From Myxococcus guangdongensis (GTDB lineage: Bacteria > Myxococcota > Myxococcia > Myxococcales > Myxococcaceae), in NCBI RefSeq assembly GCF_024198255.1, contig NZ_JAJVKW010000004.1, positions 434,001-498,000 of the forward strand: a stretch of 64,000 bases of DNA, written 5' to 3'. Below, piece after piece: positions 11,842 through 21,318 of the stretch. Below the pieces are notes generated by a model. The model was not told the origin of the DNA and ran no database searches. It was given only the letters and a program-made list of their open reading frames with translations. Position 1 is the stretch's first letter; every line of letters starts with the position of its first letter. Made by a program: the position numbers and the translations under genes.

Positions 11842-13132
11842 ATGAAGACACGTTTCGGACGGATCTCTGGCGTCAAGCTCCTGGCGATACTCGATGCGGA
11901 GGTCTTGCGCCTGGTCTCGAATCCCGATGATGAGAACAAGGAGAGATTCCACTACTGGATTCGGATGAGTGGCGTCTTGGCTGTCACAGATAACCGCAGG
12001 CGTCCGACCCGCGTCCCCATCCGGGTGCCGATGCAGAGTCAGGTCTTGGTCGCCGGAAATCCCGCCAGAAGTTCAGCGAGCGGGTCCATTTCCCCGTGTC
12101 CTATGGCTCTTCTCCCAAACCTGATTTGAACTATGAGCAGATCGCGCAACACCTCACGACGATCCTATCGACGACCACCTTGACGGATCGCGACATCGCC
12201 ATCGATTTGCTCCGTCGCATGATGGACAAGCCCACCCTGTTGGACTTCCGGCAGGATCGCGCGCACGGAGCCTTCTTTGATGCGCTCGTGGTGTTGATGT
12301 TCGGCGTCGAGGCCTCGCGAAACCAGGCCACCTGGCGACGAGCGTGTTCCTGCTCGACCTCATCCGCAGCGAATGTACCTATGGGCGAAAGGGCACCAAG
12401 CGGTTCACGTTCGCCAAGGCCTTTCACAGTCGCTACTACTGGGACGACGGGCTGCTGACAGATGGGCGGTTCAAGGAGAGCTGGTACGGCGGAAAGTTTC
12501 CCATGGCTGTCCATGGTACGGGTTCCGGCAACATGCGGCGGCGCTATGAAATCGTGGGCGCTCCAGGGAGCTCGTCGAATCAGGAAGCCCTTGAGTACCT
12601 GACCCAGCGTCATGCTGTTCCCCAGCGGGAGATCGCCTTGCTGGTACATTGGTTGGAGGCTTCGGGCGCCGAAGACACGGCCGAGAGCGTTGAAGAGTGC
12701 ATCCGGACCCGTCTTCACCAAGCCTTTGTCTCGGGGACGCTCCCTCAAGCGCTTCCGCAGAACCCACGTCCAGACACCGTCGAGCACGTGAAGCTCGACT
12801 CCCTCTCCGTGGATGGCGATCAGAAGGTGTTCGTTGTCCCGGGTCCCGCGGCTCGTCACTATCATCTGGATCCCACCTGCAAGACGGTGCCCGGAAAGTT
12901 CCGCACCCATCACTCGCTCCATTCTCGAGAGGGGGGCGGGATAGAATTCTCGATGAACACACTCCCTTCGCTGGTGCTCTGCTCCCGCGAGGACGCGGAA
13001 GAGGATGGCCTGACTGCCTGTCCGTGGTGCTTCGACGTCGAACGACGGGAGAACGGGGACGTCGAGGACCAGTCGGTGTCACTCTCCAGCAGCTCCAGTT
13101 CTGGTGGATGCCGCGACGGCTCGCAGTTCTGA
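11842..13132 (+). pseudogene. uncharacterised gene broken by two single-base deletions, about 430 residues if repaired
   Basis: Protein-like sequence runs through all three plus frames in series: MKTRFGRISGVKLLAIL from 11842 to about 12069, then KFSERVHFPVSYGSSPKPD to about 12329, then HLATSVFLLDLIRSE to the stop at 13132. One extra A near 12069 and one extra C near 12329 would restore a single frame of exactly 431 codons. Both sites are short homopolymers, so this is either a recent pseudogene or two sequencing errors. The C-terminus carries an Ada-like or zinc-binding-looking pattern (HYHLDPTCKTV, then GLTACPWC). The family is not recognised. It lies in the lower-GC island, convergent with the DUF6119 gene. 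Confidence 0.6.
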
Positions 13133-13208
13133 GTGTATGCCCGTCCAGTGGGGCGCCATGAGCCGCGAGCGAGGCCGGAAGCCTCCGTGGCGCTCCGGTT
13201 TCGTGTTG

Positions 13209-14918
13209 TCACGGAGAGGACTGGGAGGTGGTGGTCTGTTGCTTCCGTCTCCGTCTGGGAAACGTGACCGCCGGCGCGGCGGGTGCTGTTCCCGGCTTCA
13301 TTTCGACCCGGGCGATCTCGACCTTGAAACGTGTTCGCTGGAGCATCCGCGCGTGCTTGAGGAGCATGACCTTGCTGAAGATGGGGAGGATCTCCAACAG
13401 CGGCTCTGTCCGCTCGGTGCCAAGGGCATAGACGAACCGCAGGGAGTCGATGTCTTCGTGAGAGAAGGTTTGTGAAGGCCACTGCCGCGTGACTTCGGTG
13501 ACGAACTTGTCCCGGTAGGGGGCGTGCTGCCGGAAGAGGTCCGCTGAGACGGTGGCCTGAGAGAAGAGGTGGCTGAGTGTGGCCGAGTCGTTCAGGCGCT
13601 TCACGCAGAACAGCTTCTTGCTCGGGCGATGGAAGAGGTCCGCGATCTCGATCTTGCTGTGACCAAGGCCAGGGCCAAAGGTGAAGAGCTCTTTGTCCAT
13701 GTACAGGAAATCGGCATCCTGTTTGTACTGGATGTTGTAGTCACCTTCGATGTGTGTCAGTTTTTCTTTTTTGTTGAGGGTTTGATGCCAGGGCTTGAGC
13801 CCTGGTGTTTCACTCGGGAGGATGAGCGTGGCGAGCTCTTGCTGTATCTGGTCGAGATAGTCGTTGCTGATGCGGTACCATTTCCGATTGCAGAGCACAA
13901 ACTTGATGCCATCGAGGTCCACTTCATAGGTGAGGTAGGCGTGAAGTGGCTCCGCCGCAGTCTGTCTCATTGCTCCCGAATCGACCTCGATACCCGTGAT
14001 CCGGATCTTCTTGAGGTCGGCGAACTCGACCTCATCGTCACCGAGGTAGTCATAGAGTGCGGGTAGGGTGACCTCGTTGAATTCACGGTGGCTGCCGCGC
14101 CCCTGGAGCACATAGTGGGAGTTCGCCTCGTAGTCGATCTGATCCGGATAGGCGACGGAGAGCTTCGCGGTCGTTAGACGCTGGTTGAGGGCTTCGACCA
14201 GCTTTGAGTCCAGCTTGTCCAAGGTGCGTGCGCTCTTCTCAGGTTTGATGTGATCGATGAAGCTGAACTTTTTCTGGTAGGTGTCCTCGCGAAAGGTCTT
14301 GTGGATTGACAGGCATTTTTCGGGCAGCGCCTCGAAGTCGAGCTTGCTCGTGAGCAGGAGGCTATCCGAGCCACGAATCCGCGTCCCGAGCTTCTCGTCA
14401 GCGCAGGCTCCGGAGACGATGTGCAGGAGCTCTGCGTCGAACTCGAAGTCGAAATCCGCGAGCTTCGTTTCGAGGTTGGAGGCTTCTCGTTTCTGGAGCG
14501 TCTGAACGCCGATACGCTTGGAGTCGACGAGCTTGAGGCGCTCAGGGTCAACTCCATTGAGTGTGGTCAGCAAGCCGAACTGGGGCTCGATGACGTCCTT
14601 GTTGATGAGGTGATGCCCGTGCCCGATGGCAATTGCGAAGATCCTGAGGCCTTCCGGAGTCTCGACTTTGAGCAGGATGAGCGCGGAGTTGGCGGCGTTC
14701 GCGATATCGGCGACAGCACCCGGCTGGACGTGTGCGTGGATGAAGGGGAGCCACTTGGGTGGATTGGGCTGCGCCTTGAGGAGGTAGATGTCGTACTCGG
14801 CCCCCGGGAGCTTCTTGTTGGACCTGATTGATTTGGGGAGACGCGAAGGAGAGGACTTTCGCAGGCAGCTGTCGAAGTCTTGGATCTCCTTGGAGAAGAG
14901 TGTGATGTTGAGCTTCAT
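13209..14918 (-). CDS. DUF6119 / TIGR04141 family protein
   Basis: A 569-residue soluble protein whose opening (MKLNITLFSKEIQDFDSCL) and overall plan match the sporadically distributed TIGR04141/DUF6119 family. Typical segments are AIAIGHGHHLINKDVIEPQFG in the N-terminal third, then DSKRIGVQTLQKREASNL, DKELFTFGPGLGHSKIEIAD and VYALGTERTEPLLEILPIFSK near the end. The Lys/Arg/Thr-rich tail is non-conserved. No catalytic motif is evident. This family is patchy in distribution and tends to occur in accessory and defence regions; its biochemical role is unknown. Here it is 128 bases downstream of an HSDR_N-domain gene on the same strand, within a lower-GC island, so the pair probably acts together. 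Confidence 0.75.
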   Translation of the reverse strand: MKLNITLFSKEIQDFDSCLRKSSPSRLPKSIRSNKKLPGAEYDIYLLKAQPNPPKWLPFIHAHVQPGAVADIANAANSALILLKVETPEGLRIFAIAIGHGHHLINKDVIEPQFGLLTTLNGVDPERLKLVDSKRIGVQTLQKREASNLETKLADFDFEFDAELLHIVSGACADEKLGTRIRGSDSLLLTSKLDFEALPEKCLSIHKTFREDTYQKKFSFIDHIKPEKSARTLDKLDSKLVEALNQRLTTAKLSVAYPDQIDYEANSHYVLQGRGSHREFNEVTLPALYDYLGDDEVEFADLKKIRITGIEVDSGAMRQTAAEPLHAYLTYEVDLDGIKFVLCNRKWYRISNDYLDQIQQELATLILPSETPGLKPWHQTLNKKEKLTHIEGDYNIQYKQDADFLYMDKELFTFGPGLGHSKIEIADLFHRPSKKLFCVKRLNDSATLSHLFSQATVSADLFRQHAPYRDKFVTEVTRQWPSQTFSHEDIDSLRFVYALGTERTEPLLEILPIFSKVMLLKHARMLQRTRFKVEIARVEMKPGTAPAAPAVTFPRRRRKQQTTTSQSSP

Positions 14919-15046
14919 GGAAATCCCCCAATGCCCCGAGCGTGGGGCGTTCGACTCACTTGTTGGGACCGGCGAAACTCAAGGCTGGCATTGGAGGCTT
15001 TCAGGGCTCCATACCCCCACAGTGGTATGGCGGGTTCCTCAGCAGG

Positions 15047-16258
15047 TCAGGCTGATGTCGTGTTCTCAGAGGAGGAGCCACCATCGGCGTTGCCGCTGCT
15101 CTGCCTCCTGGCTTCCTCCTCGTAGGCGACGAGCACCAGTGTCCGGAGCTTTTCGATGTCGCCAGACGCGTTGAAGTAGATGCGGCTCTTGCCGATTCCA
15201 TCCGGCGCCGCCTCCACCTCGAACCCCGGAGCGAGCATCGCCGCTTGTTCCGCCGGCAGTCGGGTGACGAGCGACTTCTTCTTCCCGTTGGTGAACGCCC
15301 GGAGGAACCAGGACGTCACCTTGCCCAGGTTGATGCCGAAATAGCTGGTCGAGTCCTTGTAACTGATGGACTGCCTGAGTGCGGACTCAGCGCACTGCTT
15401 CTGGACGATTCGGAAGATCTCCAGCTCTAGTTCCGTGGTTTCGATCTGCGGCACTGCGGGCGCCTCGGCGACCTCCGCCGTTCGCTGCAGCGCCTCCGCG
15501 GGGCTTGGCGCGGCGGCATTCGGCGGGTTGGGCTGGGCGATCTCCTGCTGGATCGACTTCGTCATCATGTCCAGGAGCGTGGTCTGGATGGACTTCTTCA
15601 CGATGGGGACGAAGCGCTCGACCACGTTGCGAGTGACGCGCCCGGAGACCAGCTCCACTTCCGCGAGCAGGAACCGGACGAAGCTCTCCGAGGGATTGCG
15701 CAGCAGCTCATTGATGAGCGCCGTGACCTTGCCGACGAAGATTATCTCCTCGGCGTGCCCTTGGATGGAGGTCGCGTCGAAGAACTCCTTCGTGAAGGGC
15801 CTGAGCAGGTCGACATCACGGTCGGAGAAGTTGAGGACGTTGAACTCCATGAACGGAGTCGCGTCCATCATGTTGGACGACTGGAGGTCGGTGAAGAACC
15901 GGTAGCGTGTGCCATTCGTCACGACGCCGATGCGCACGGACGGCGTGGCATTGAAATAGCGAGCCAGTTGTCCGTCGTGGTCCTCGGGCGTGGCATCCGC
16001 GGCCTTGCACTCGATGAAGAGCGCGGGCTGGCCCTTCAGGTGCAGCGCGTAGTCGACCTTCTCCATGACGCCGCCGCGCTTCTTGGCGAAGTCCGCGACG
16101 TACTCCGGCTGCGTCTCCGTCGGGTCGTAGATGTCGTAACCCAGTGCTTGGATGAACGGGAGGATGAGGGCCTGCTTCGTGGCTTCTTCCCCCTTGATGA
16201 ACGCCTGCCGCTTACGAACCTGCTCGGACAGCAGTCGCAAATCTTCGCCAAGGCCCAT
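15047..16258 (-). CDS. stand-alone HSDR_N-domain protein, predicted PD-(D/E)XK nuclease
   Basis: A 403-residue protein. Residues 20-125 match the N-terminal nuclease domain of type I restriction R subunits: E25 in the first helix, ILPFIQALGYDIYDPTE, D69 in EKVDYALHL, E83 and K85 in FIECKA, and Q97 in DGQLARYF, giving an intact PD-(D/E)XK-type site. No helicase motor follows. Instead a helical middle region (about 130-260), a Pro/Ala linker and a C-terminal domain containing SYFGINLGKVTSWFLRAF are present. Without HsdS, HsdM or a motor, it is not a standard type I system. It is probably cotranscribed with the DUF6119 gene downstream and divergent from the desaturase gene. A defence role is inference. 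Confidence 0.8.
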   Translation of the reverse strand: MGLGEDLRLLSEQVRKRQAFIKGEEATKQALILPFIQALGYDIYDPTETQPEYVADFAKKRGGVMEKVDYALHLKGQPALFIECKAADATPEDHDGQLARYFNATPSVRIGVVTNGTRYRFFTDLQSSNMMDATPFMEFNVLNFSDRDVDLLRPFTKEFFDATSIQGHAEEIIFVGKVTALINELLRNPSESFVRFLLAEVELVSGRVTRNVVERFVPIVKKSIQTTLLDMMTKSIQQEIAQPNPPNAAAPSPAEALQRTAEVAEAPAVPQIETTELELEIFRIVQKQCAESALRQSISYKDSTSYFGINLGKVTSWFLRAFTNGKKKSLVTRLPAEQAAMLAPGFEVEAAPDGIGKSRIYFNASGDIEKLRTLVLVAYEEEARRQSSGNADGGSSSENTTSA

Positions 16259-16550
16259 GTCGTTCCCCCAATTCGAGCGCGGCGAACCGCCGCAGCCCTC
16301 ACACGCTAACGCATGGCACGGGCGACTTGAATACCTCGCGGTATTGGTTGTTTGAGCAAGGTCGGCGCAGACCCTGTGTCATGCATTGACCCTACTACCG
16401 TGGTGGTATTGCATCAGGCATTGGGTTCGCTCGCGGTGTGTTCTGTCTCCGCAGTCGGACAGAAGCGCTTCCCGTCCCACGCTTGGGCGGCTACCCTTGA
16501 CGCGCTGCTTCCGCCCCTGGTCCTACATCCTCCCCCGAGGAGCGTCACGC

Positions 16551-17708
16551 ATGTCGTCGTCTCTGCCCCCCGCGTTCAACATCGCCTCCGTGGACGTGGA
16601 GGGCTTCCACCGGGACCTGAAGGCACTGCGCGCGGAGCTGGACGCCAATCTGGGCGAGGCGGACGCGAAGCACCTTCGCAAGATCGAACGCTGGGGCCGC
16701 ATCGGCACGATTCTCGGCATTGCGACCTGCTGGATTGCTCCCAACCCGTTCAGCGCCGCCGCGCTCAGCGTGGGCCGCTCGACGCGCTGGCTCCTCATGC
16801 ATCACGTGGGGCACCGTGGCTATGACCGCGTCCCCGGGCTCCCCGCATCCCGCACCGGCAAGGGCTTCGCCAAGGGTGCTCGTCGCTACCTCGACTGGCT
16901 CGACTGGATGCTCCCCGATGCCTGGGTGTTCGAGCACAACGTCCTGCACCACTCGTACACGGGTGAGGAGTCGGACCCCGACCTCCTCGAACGCAACGCG
17001 GAGGGCACGCTGCGCAACCCGGCGCGCCCCCTGTTCCTGCGCTACGTCCAGCTTACGCTCCTGGCCCTCACCTGGCGCGCCTCGTACTACGCTCCTGAGA
17101 CGCTCAGCGCCCTGCGGCGCAAGGGTCGTCGTGATGGTGGCTCGCTCTCCGGCGCCGAGTGGAAGGAGCTGCTGCTCCGCTGCTACCTCCCGTACGCCGC
17201 CGTCCAGTTCGTCCTCTTCCCGGCCCTGTTCCTCATCATCGGACCCTGGGCGGCGTTCAGCGCGTTCTGCAACTCGCTGATGGCGGACGTGCTCACCAGC
17301 GTCCACACGTTCCTCGTCGTCGGCCCCAATCACACCGGCGAGGACCTGTATCGCTTCGACACGTCCCCCGCGAACAAGGGCGAGCGCTACGTCCAGCAGG
17401 TCATCGGCAGCGCGAACTACCGCACCGGCGGAGACCTCAACGACTTCGCCCACCTCTGGCTGAACTACCAGATCGAACACCACATCTGGCCCGACCTGCC
17501 GATGCTCAAGTACCGCGAGGTCCAGCCCAAGGTCCTCGCCCTCTGCCAGAAGTACGGCATCCCGTATGTGCAGGAGAGCGTCTGGACCCGCGTCCGGAAG
17601 ATGGTGGACGTCGTCGTGGGCAAGCGCTCCATGCGCAAGCTCACCCAGCGCGAGGGCTCGGAGGCCGCTCCAGTCGCCACCGATGACCTTCAGGCCCACG
17701 TGGCCTGA
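16551..17708 (+). CDS. membrane fatty acid desaturase
   Basis: A 385-residue integral membrane di-iron enzyme. All three histidine boxes are present: HHVGH in the first third, HNVLHH about 45 residues later, and QIEHH near the C-terminus. Hydrophobic segments lie around IGTILGIATCWIA and CYLPYAAVQFVLFPALFLIIGPWAAF. The ATG at 16551 is preceded by GAGGAG about 10 bases upstream; an upstream in-frame opening at 16386 lacks such a site. The QxxHH third box is typical of front-end and acyl-lipid desaturases. It would insert a double bond into membrane lipid acyl chains using O2 and an electron donor; regiospecificity cannot be read. Divergent from the HSDR_N gene and convergent with the next gene. 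Confidence 0.85.
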   Translation: MSSSLPPAFNIASVDVEGFHRDLKALRAELDANLGEADAKHLRKIERWGRIGTILGIATCWIAPNPFSAAALSVGRSTRWLLMHHVGHRGYDRVPGLPASRTGKGFAKGARRYLDWLDWMLPDAWVFEHNVLHHSYTGEESDPDLLERNAEGTLRNPARPLFLRYVQLTLLALTWRASYYAPETLSALRRKGRRDGGSLSGAEWKELLLRCYLPYAAVQFVLFPALFLIIGPWAAFSAFCNSLMADVLTSVHTFLVVGPNHTGEDLYRFDTSPANKGERYVQQVIGSANYRTGGDLNDFAHLWLNYQIEHHIWPDLPMLKYREVQPKVLALCQKYGIPYVQESVWTRVRKMVDVVVGKRSMRKLTQREGSEAAPVATDDLQAHVA

Positions 17709-17717
17709 CGCGAGGCC

Positions 17718-18218
17718 TCAGCTCGGTGCTGCGCGGCGCTGGCGGGGCGGTACGGCCCGCGTCAGCGTCTTCTCCGCGGTGCCGCCGTTGTCCTCACGGC
17801 GCAGGACCTCCGCGTCCACGACCCGGGCCCCATCGGCGGAGACCGGCGGTCCGAGCGTCACCACCAGCACCCGGTAGGACTCCTCCAACCGCTTGTGCAG
17901 CTTGATGAAGTTCACCTGCGCGGTGCCGGGCATGTCCTCGGTGTATGTGAAGTACCAGCGCAGCTCGTCCAGGTGCGTGTAATACCGGTCCACCACCGCC
18001 TGCTCCTGCTCGGGCAGGTGGATGAGCTGCTCGAAGGCCCCCTCCGCGTACCGCGAGGCGATGGTCTCCAGCAGCGGCCCTCGGCTGCGCAGGCGCGAGA
18101 ACAAAGCAAACATCTCGTCACGCCGGGCTTCCAACCGGCGCATGATGCCAGCCGCGTCCATCGCGATCAGGTTGCGGACGCGCGCGGCAATCTCATCGGC
18201 CTTCTTGCGACGAGCCAT
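17718..18218 (-). CDS. uncharacterised small charged protein
   Basis: A 166-residue soluble protein, very rich in Arg and Glu, mainly helical and partly coiled-coil-like (MDAAGIMRRLEARRDEMFALFSRLRSR). A conserved-looking core reads YYTHLDELRWYFTYTEDMPG and then FIKLHKRLEESYRVLVVTLG. The tail is basic. There is no signal peptide or membrane segment and no recognised domain. It lies 34 bases before the end-on minus-strand TonB-like gene (that gene is downstream in transcription), so the two may be cotranscribed. No function is proposed. Confidence 0.6.
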   Translation of the reverse strand: MARRKKADEIAARVRNLIAMDAAGIMRRLEARRDEMFALFSRLRSRGPLLETIASRYAEGAFEQLIHLPEQEQAVVDRYYTHLDELRWYFTYTEDMPGTAQVNFIKLHKRLEESYRVLVVTLGPPVSADGARVVDAEVLRREDNGGTAEKTLTRAVPPRQRRAAPS

Positions 18219-18252
18219 GGGCCGCAGCCTAACCTATGGGGGGGCACCGGAC

Positions 18253-19596
18253 TCAATACACCCGCAGCAGCTTCGCCTGACAGACGAAGCGAGGGTTGCG
18301 CAGGTCGATGACCTCGACTTCTCCCGTGGTCTCGTCGAAGCGGCCCGCCAGCATGCCCAGGGCCAGCGCCCCGGCGACGTACAGGCTGTCCTTGCTCTCG
18401 AGCTTCTTCAATTTGATGGTGTACACGACGCGTCCCTCCACGGCCCAGCGCGTGTGGATCCCCTCGGCGCGGACGCCGCGCGCTCCCTCCGCGGGGGCCC
18501 CGAGCTTCGCCAGCGAGCCCGACACCGTGTTCAGCACATAGGTGTCGTACGAGGGGTTCCCGCTCGGCGTCACCACCTTCTTGTCCCGCAGCGTCCCATC
18601 CGCGTCCTGCCAGAGCTCCAGCGTGACGACGAGCTTGGAGCTGCTCCCGTCCGCGAGCTTCCGCAGCTCGTCGCCTGCCTGGTCGAGTCCTCGGAGGCGC
18701 TCCATGGACTCGTCTCCCGCGCGGTTCTGGAGCGCCAGGAGCTGCTCGGAGGATGTGGGGGCCAGAGGCGCCGAGCCTCCGGGATTGCCCGAGGCCCCGA
18801 AGTTCTTCGCCTGGGATGCCCACGACGTCGCGGCTTGATGCAGCAGCTTCGGCTTCGAGAACAACGGTGCGTCCTCGAGCCCCTTCTCGATCTCCTCACG
18901 CACCCGGCTGAAGTACGGGTCGATGAGTCCGTTCGCGACTCGGAGCGCGGCCTGCTGCCCCGTGACCATCTCGTTGACCCGACCTGACACCCGTCCGTGT
19001 TCCTCGGCGACGAGGGACTCCGCTGACGGCTTCGGGTCCCCGGGGCGCGAGGTCCGTCCACTCTGTCCGTCCTTGCCGGTCAGCAGCGGAGGTCCTCCAG
19101 GAATGAGTGACGGGGGCAGGGTGAACGACCCACTTGGTGCGCTGGCCACGGGAATCTCGTCATGGGTTGGCTCCGTGGCCCGCGGTACATCGCGAGGGAG
19201 GGGCTCCGTGAGGGCCACACCGTCCTCGGTCCGTGAGTCCTCCGGTGTCAGGGGATCGGTCCGCGGTTCCTCACGGTGGGGCGCGGAAGCCTCGCGAGTG
19301 GCTGTGTCCTCCTGCCGTCGCGGAGCCTCCGAGGGTGGGGGCGTTGCGACATCCTTCCTCGGATGTACCCGGGGGCTCGGCGGCACAGGTGGCTCTCGCC
19401 GAGGCTCCGGATCCTTCGGCTGTGGCGCAGGATTCGCGTCGCGCTTGGACGGCGTGAGGATCTCCACGAACAGCGGCGGAGGCTTCGCGGACGGTGGACG
19501 CGCGGGCGGAGCCCCATCCCAGAGGAGGGCGAAGAGCACCGCGTGGATGGCGAGTGAGACCAGCGCGGCCCACCCGAGGTGTCGAAACCGTCGCAT
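18253..19596 (-). CDS. TonB-like energy-transducer family protein
   Basis: A 447-residue protein with one N-terminal membrane anchor (HLGWAALVSLAIHAVLFALLW, about residues 6-26). A long Pro/Glu/Arg-rich spacer to about residue 170 could cross the periplasm. The C-terminal domain from about residue 320 to 400 (KLVVTLELWQDADGTLRDKKVVTPSGN, then YDTYVLNTV) has the TonB C-terminal pattern of a beta strand, a variable Gly and a Ser/Thr-Gly turn. An extra 45 residues containing DSLYVAGALALGMLAGRFDE extend beyond the TonB-like part. TonB proteins couple inner-membrane proton-motive force to outer-membrane transporters, but no ExbB/ExbD genes are adjacent, so it may serve another scaffold role. The architecture call is firm, the partner unknown. 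Confidence 0.7.
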   Translation of the reverse strand: MRRFRHLGWAALVSLAIHAVLFALLWDGAPPARPPSAKPPPLFVEILTPSKRDANPAPQPKDPEPRREPPVPPSPRVHPRKDVATPPPSEAPRRQEDTATREASAPHREEPRTDPLTPEDSRTEDGVALTEPLPRDVPRATEPTHDEIPVASAPSGSFTLPPSLIPGGPPLLTGKDGQSGRTSRPGDPKPSAESLVAEEHGRVSGRVNEMVTGQQAALRVANGLIDPYFSRVREEIEKGLEDAPLFSKPKLLHQAATSWASQAKNFGASGNPGGSAPLAPTSSEQLLALQNRAGDESMERLRGLDQAGDELRKLADGSSSKLVVTLELWQDADGTLRDKKVVTPSGNPSYDTYVLNTVSGSLAKLGAPAEGARGVRAEGIHTRWAVEGRVVYTIKLKKLESKDSLYVAGALALGMLAGRFDETTGEVEVIDLRNPRFVCQAKLLRVY

Positions 19597-19857
19597 GCGC
19601 CTCCTGCACTCCCAGGAACGAACCCACGGCGCACCGCCGCGAGAATCCAGCGCCGGCCCTCTGTCTTCGAGAGTCTACCTCTTCAGGCGTCCCGGGGCCT
19701 GCTCCGTACGGCCTTCTCGCCATGGGATTGCATGTGCCCCACGACTCGGGTGCTCCCACTCTGTGTGCTGCCGGACGCATGAACGCTCGGTCATCCCTGG
19801 CGACGAGGCGCCGTTTTCGGCGGCGGGGGACTCCAAATCGCCTGCTACGCTCGTCGC

Positions 19858-20472
19858 ATGGTGCTCAAGATCGTCCAGGCGGGAGAGCCGGTGCTGCGTG
19901 CGCAGGCGCGAGACCTGACCCCCGAGGAGATTGGCAGTCCAGAGATTCAACGGCTCATCGTGTTGATGCGCGACACGATGCGCGACGCCCCCGGTGTGGG
20001 GCTGGCGGCACCCCAGGTCGGTGTGGGCCTTCGCCTGGTCGTCATCGAGGACCGCGCGGAGTACCAGGCAGGCGTGGCTCCCGCGGACCTCTCGGCACGG
20101 GAGCGGCAGCCGGTGCCCTTCCATGTGCTCATCAACCCGACGCTGACGGTCGAGGACGCGACCCCCGCCGAGTTCCACGAGGGCTGCCTCAGCGTGACAG
20201 GCTTCGCGGCGCTCGTGGCCCGAGCACGTGGTGTTCGCGTGGACGCGCTGGACGAGCAGGGCCGCCCCGTGACGATTCGCGCGACGGGCTGGTACGCCCG
20301 CATCCTCCAGCATGAACTGGACCACCTCGACGGCACGCTCTACGTCGACCGGATGGCCACTCGCAGCTTCACGACGGGGGAGAACCATCGTCGTCACTGG
20401 GCCGGGCGCTCCACCGCCGAGGTCCGCTCCGCGCTCCGAATCCCCTCGGACTCGGAGCAGTCCTCGACCTGA
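19858..20472 (+). CDS. def: peptide deformylase
   Basis: A 204-residue metal hydrolase with all three deformylase motifs in order: [10 protein letters not shown] near residue 45, EGCLSV near residue 106 with the metal cysteine, and QHELDHLDG near residue 147 with the two metal histidines and catalytic glutamate. It removes the formyl group from N-terminal Met of new proteins. The segment between motifs 1 and 2 is longer than in E. coli, and the C-terminus carries about 35 extra residues. fmt is not adjacent. The EGCLSV motif reads like type 1 or type 3 enzymes; this may be one of several paralogues in the genome. Confidence 0.93.
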   Translation: MVLKIVQAGEPVLRAQARDLTPEEIGSPEIQRLIVLMRDTMRDAPGVGLAAPQVGVGLRLVVIEDRAEYQAGVAPADLSARERQPVPFHVLINPTLTVEDATPAEFHEGCLSVTGFAALVARARGVRVDALDEQGRPVTIRATGWYARILQHELDHLDGTLYVDRMATRSFTTGENHRRHWAGRSTAEVRSALRIPSDSEQSST

Positions 20473-20601
20473 GGGCTCGCCGAGGAGCACAGCTCCGGCG
20501 CATCCGCATCGGTACAGCGAGAAGCCGAGCCCTCCGCACGTTGTCCCGGGGAGGGCGAGCGCCTACGGTTGCCCCCGTCAAACACTGACGGGGGAACACC
20601 G

Positions 20602-21246
20602 ATGACTGTCGCGAACGAAGACCTCATCCGGCCCATCCTGATTGGCCGCTCGAGCTCTCACTTCACCCGCATCGCGCGCATCTTCGCGGCGGAGCTGGGC
20701 GTCGCCTACGACTTCCACATCCTGCGGGACATCATGTCCCCCAATCTCCAAGACTACGGCGGCAATCCCGCGCTCAAGATTCCCGTGCTGCGCACGGCCC
20801 GAGGCTCGTGGTTCGGTGCGCTCAATGTCTGCCGCGAGCTGCGGCGCCACTCCGCGAGCAAGGCCCGCGTGGTGTGGCCCGAGGACCTGACCGAGTCCCT
20901 GTCCGCCAACGCGCAGGAACTGGTCCTCCAGACCATGGCCACGGAGGTGACAATCGTCATGTCCAAGGTGGGGGGCGGGGCCGAGAGTGGGGCTCACCAC
21001 GACAAGCTGCGCAAGAGCCTGCTCAACATGATGGCGTGGCTGGAGCAGAACGTGGACGCGGCGCTCTCCGAGCTTCCCTCGGAGCGGGGCGTGAGCTTCC
21101 TCGAGGTCTCCCTCTATTGCCTGGTGATGCACCTGTCGTTCCGCGAGGTGCTGGACACCACACCCTACGCGGCGCTCACCGCGTTCTGTCAGCGCTTCGG
21201 TGAGCGGGCCTCGTGCGTCGGGACGACGTTCCGCTTCGACACCTGA
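20602..21246 (+). CDS. glutathione S-transferase-like protein
   Basis: A 214-residue protein from the ATG at 20602, with GGGGGAACACC just upstream. The N-terminal 80 residues have the thioredoxin-like GST pattern: ILIGRSSSHFTRIARIFAAELGV for strand 1 and helix 1 with a Ser where the activating hydroxyl lies, and NPALKIPVLRTARG with the cis-Pro. The C-terminal part is helical (KSLLNMMAWLEQNVDAAL, then LEVSLYCLVMHLSFREVL), as in the GST alpha domain. The usual ES motif for glutathione gamma-glutamyl binding is not evident (FGALNVCRELRR instead), so activity is uncertain. Stands alone between def and an MBL hydrolase on the same strand. Confidence 0.65.
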   Translation: MTVANEDLIRPILIGRSSSHFTRIARIFAAELGVAYDFHILRDIMSPNLQDYGGNPALKIPVLRTARGSWFGALNVCRELRRHSASKARVVWPEDLTESLSANAQELVLQTMATEVTIVMSKVGGGAESGAHHDKLRKSLLNMMAWLEQNVDAALSELPSERGVSFLEVSLYCLVMHLSFREVLDTTPYAALTAFCQRFGERASCVGTTFRFDT

Positions 21247-21318
21247 GCACTCGCGTCACACCCGGGGCCACCGTGCCCCGGGTTGCGGCGTGACACGAGT
21301 CGCGCGATAAGCGAGACG

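Noticed and set aside
15047-16258. Complete type I restriction system
   Set aside because: No HsdM, HsdS or helicase motor is present in the island; only the HSDR_N nuclease domain is.
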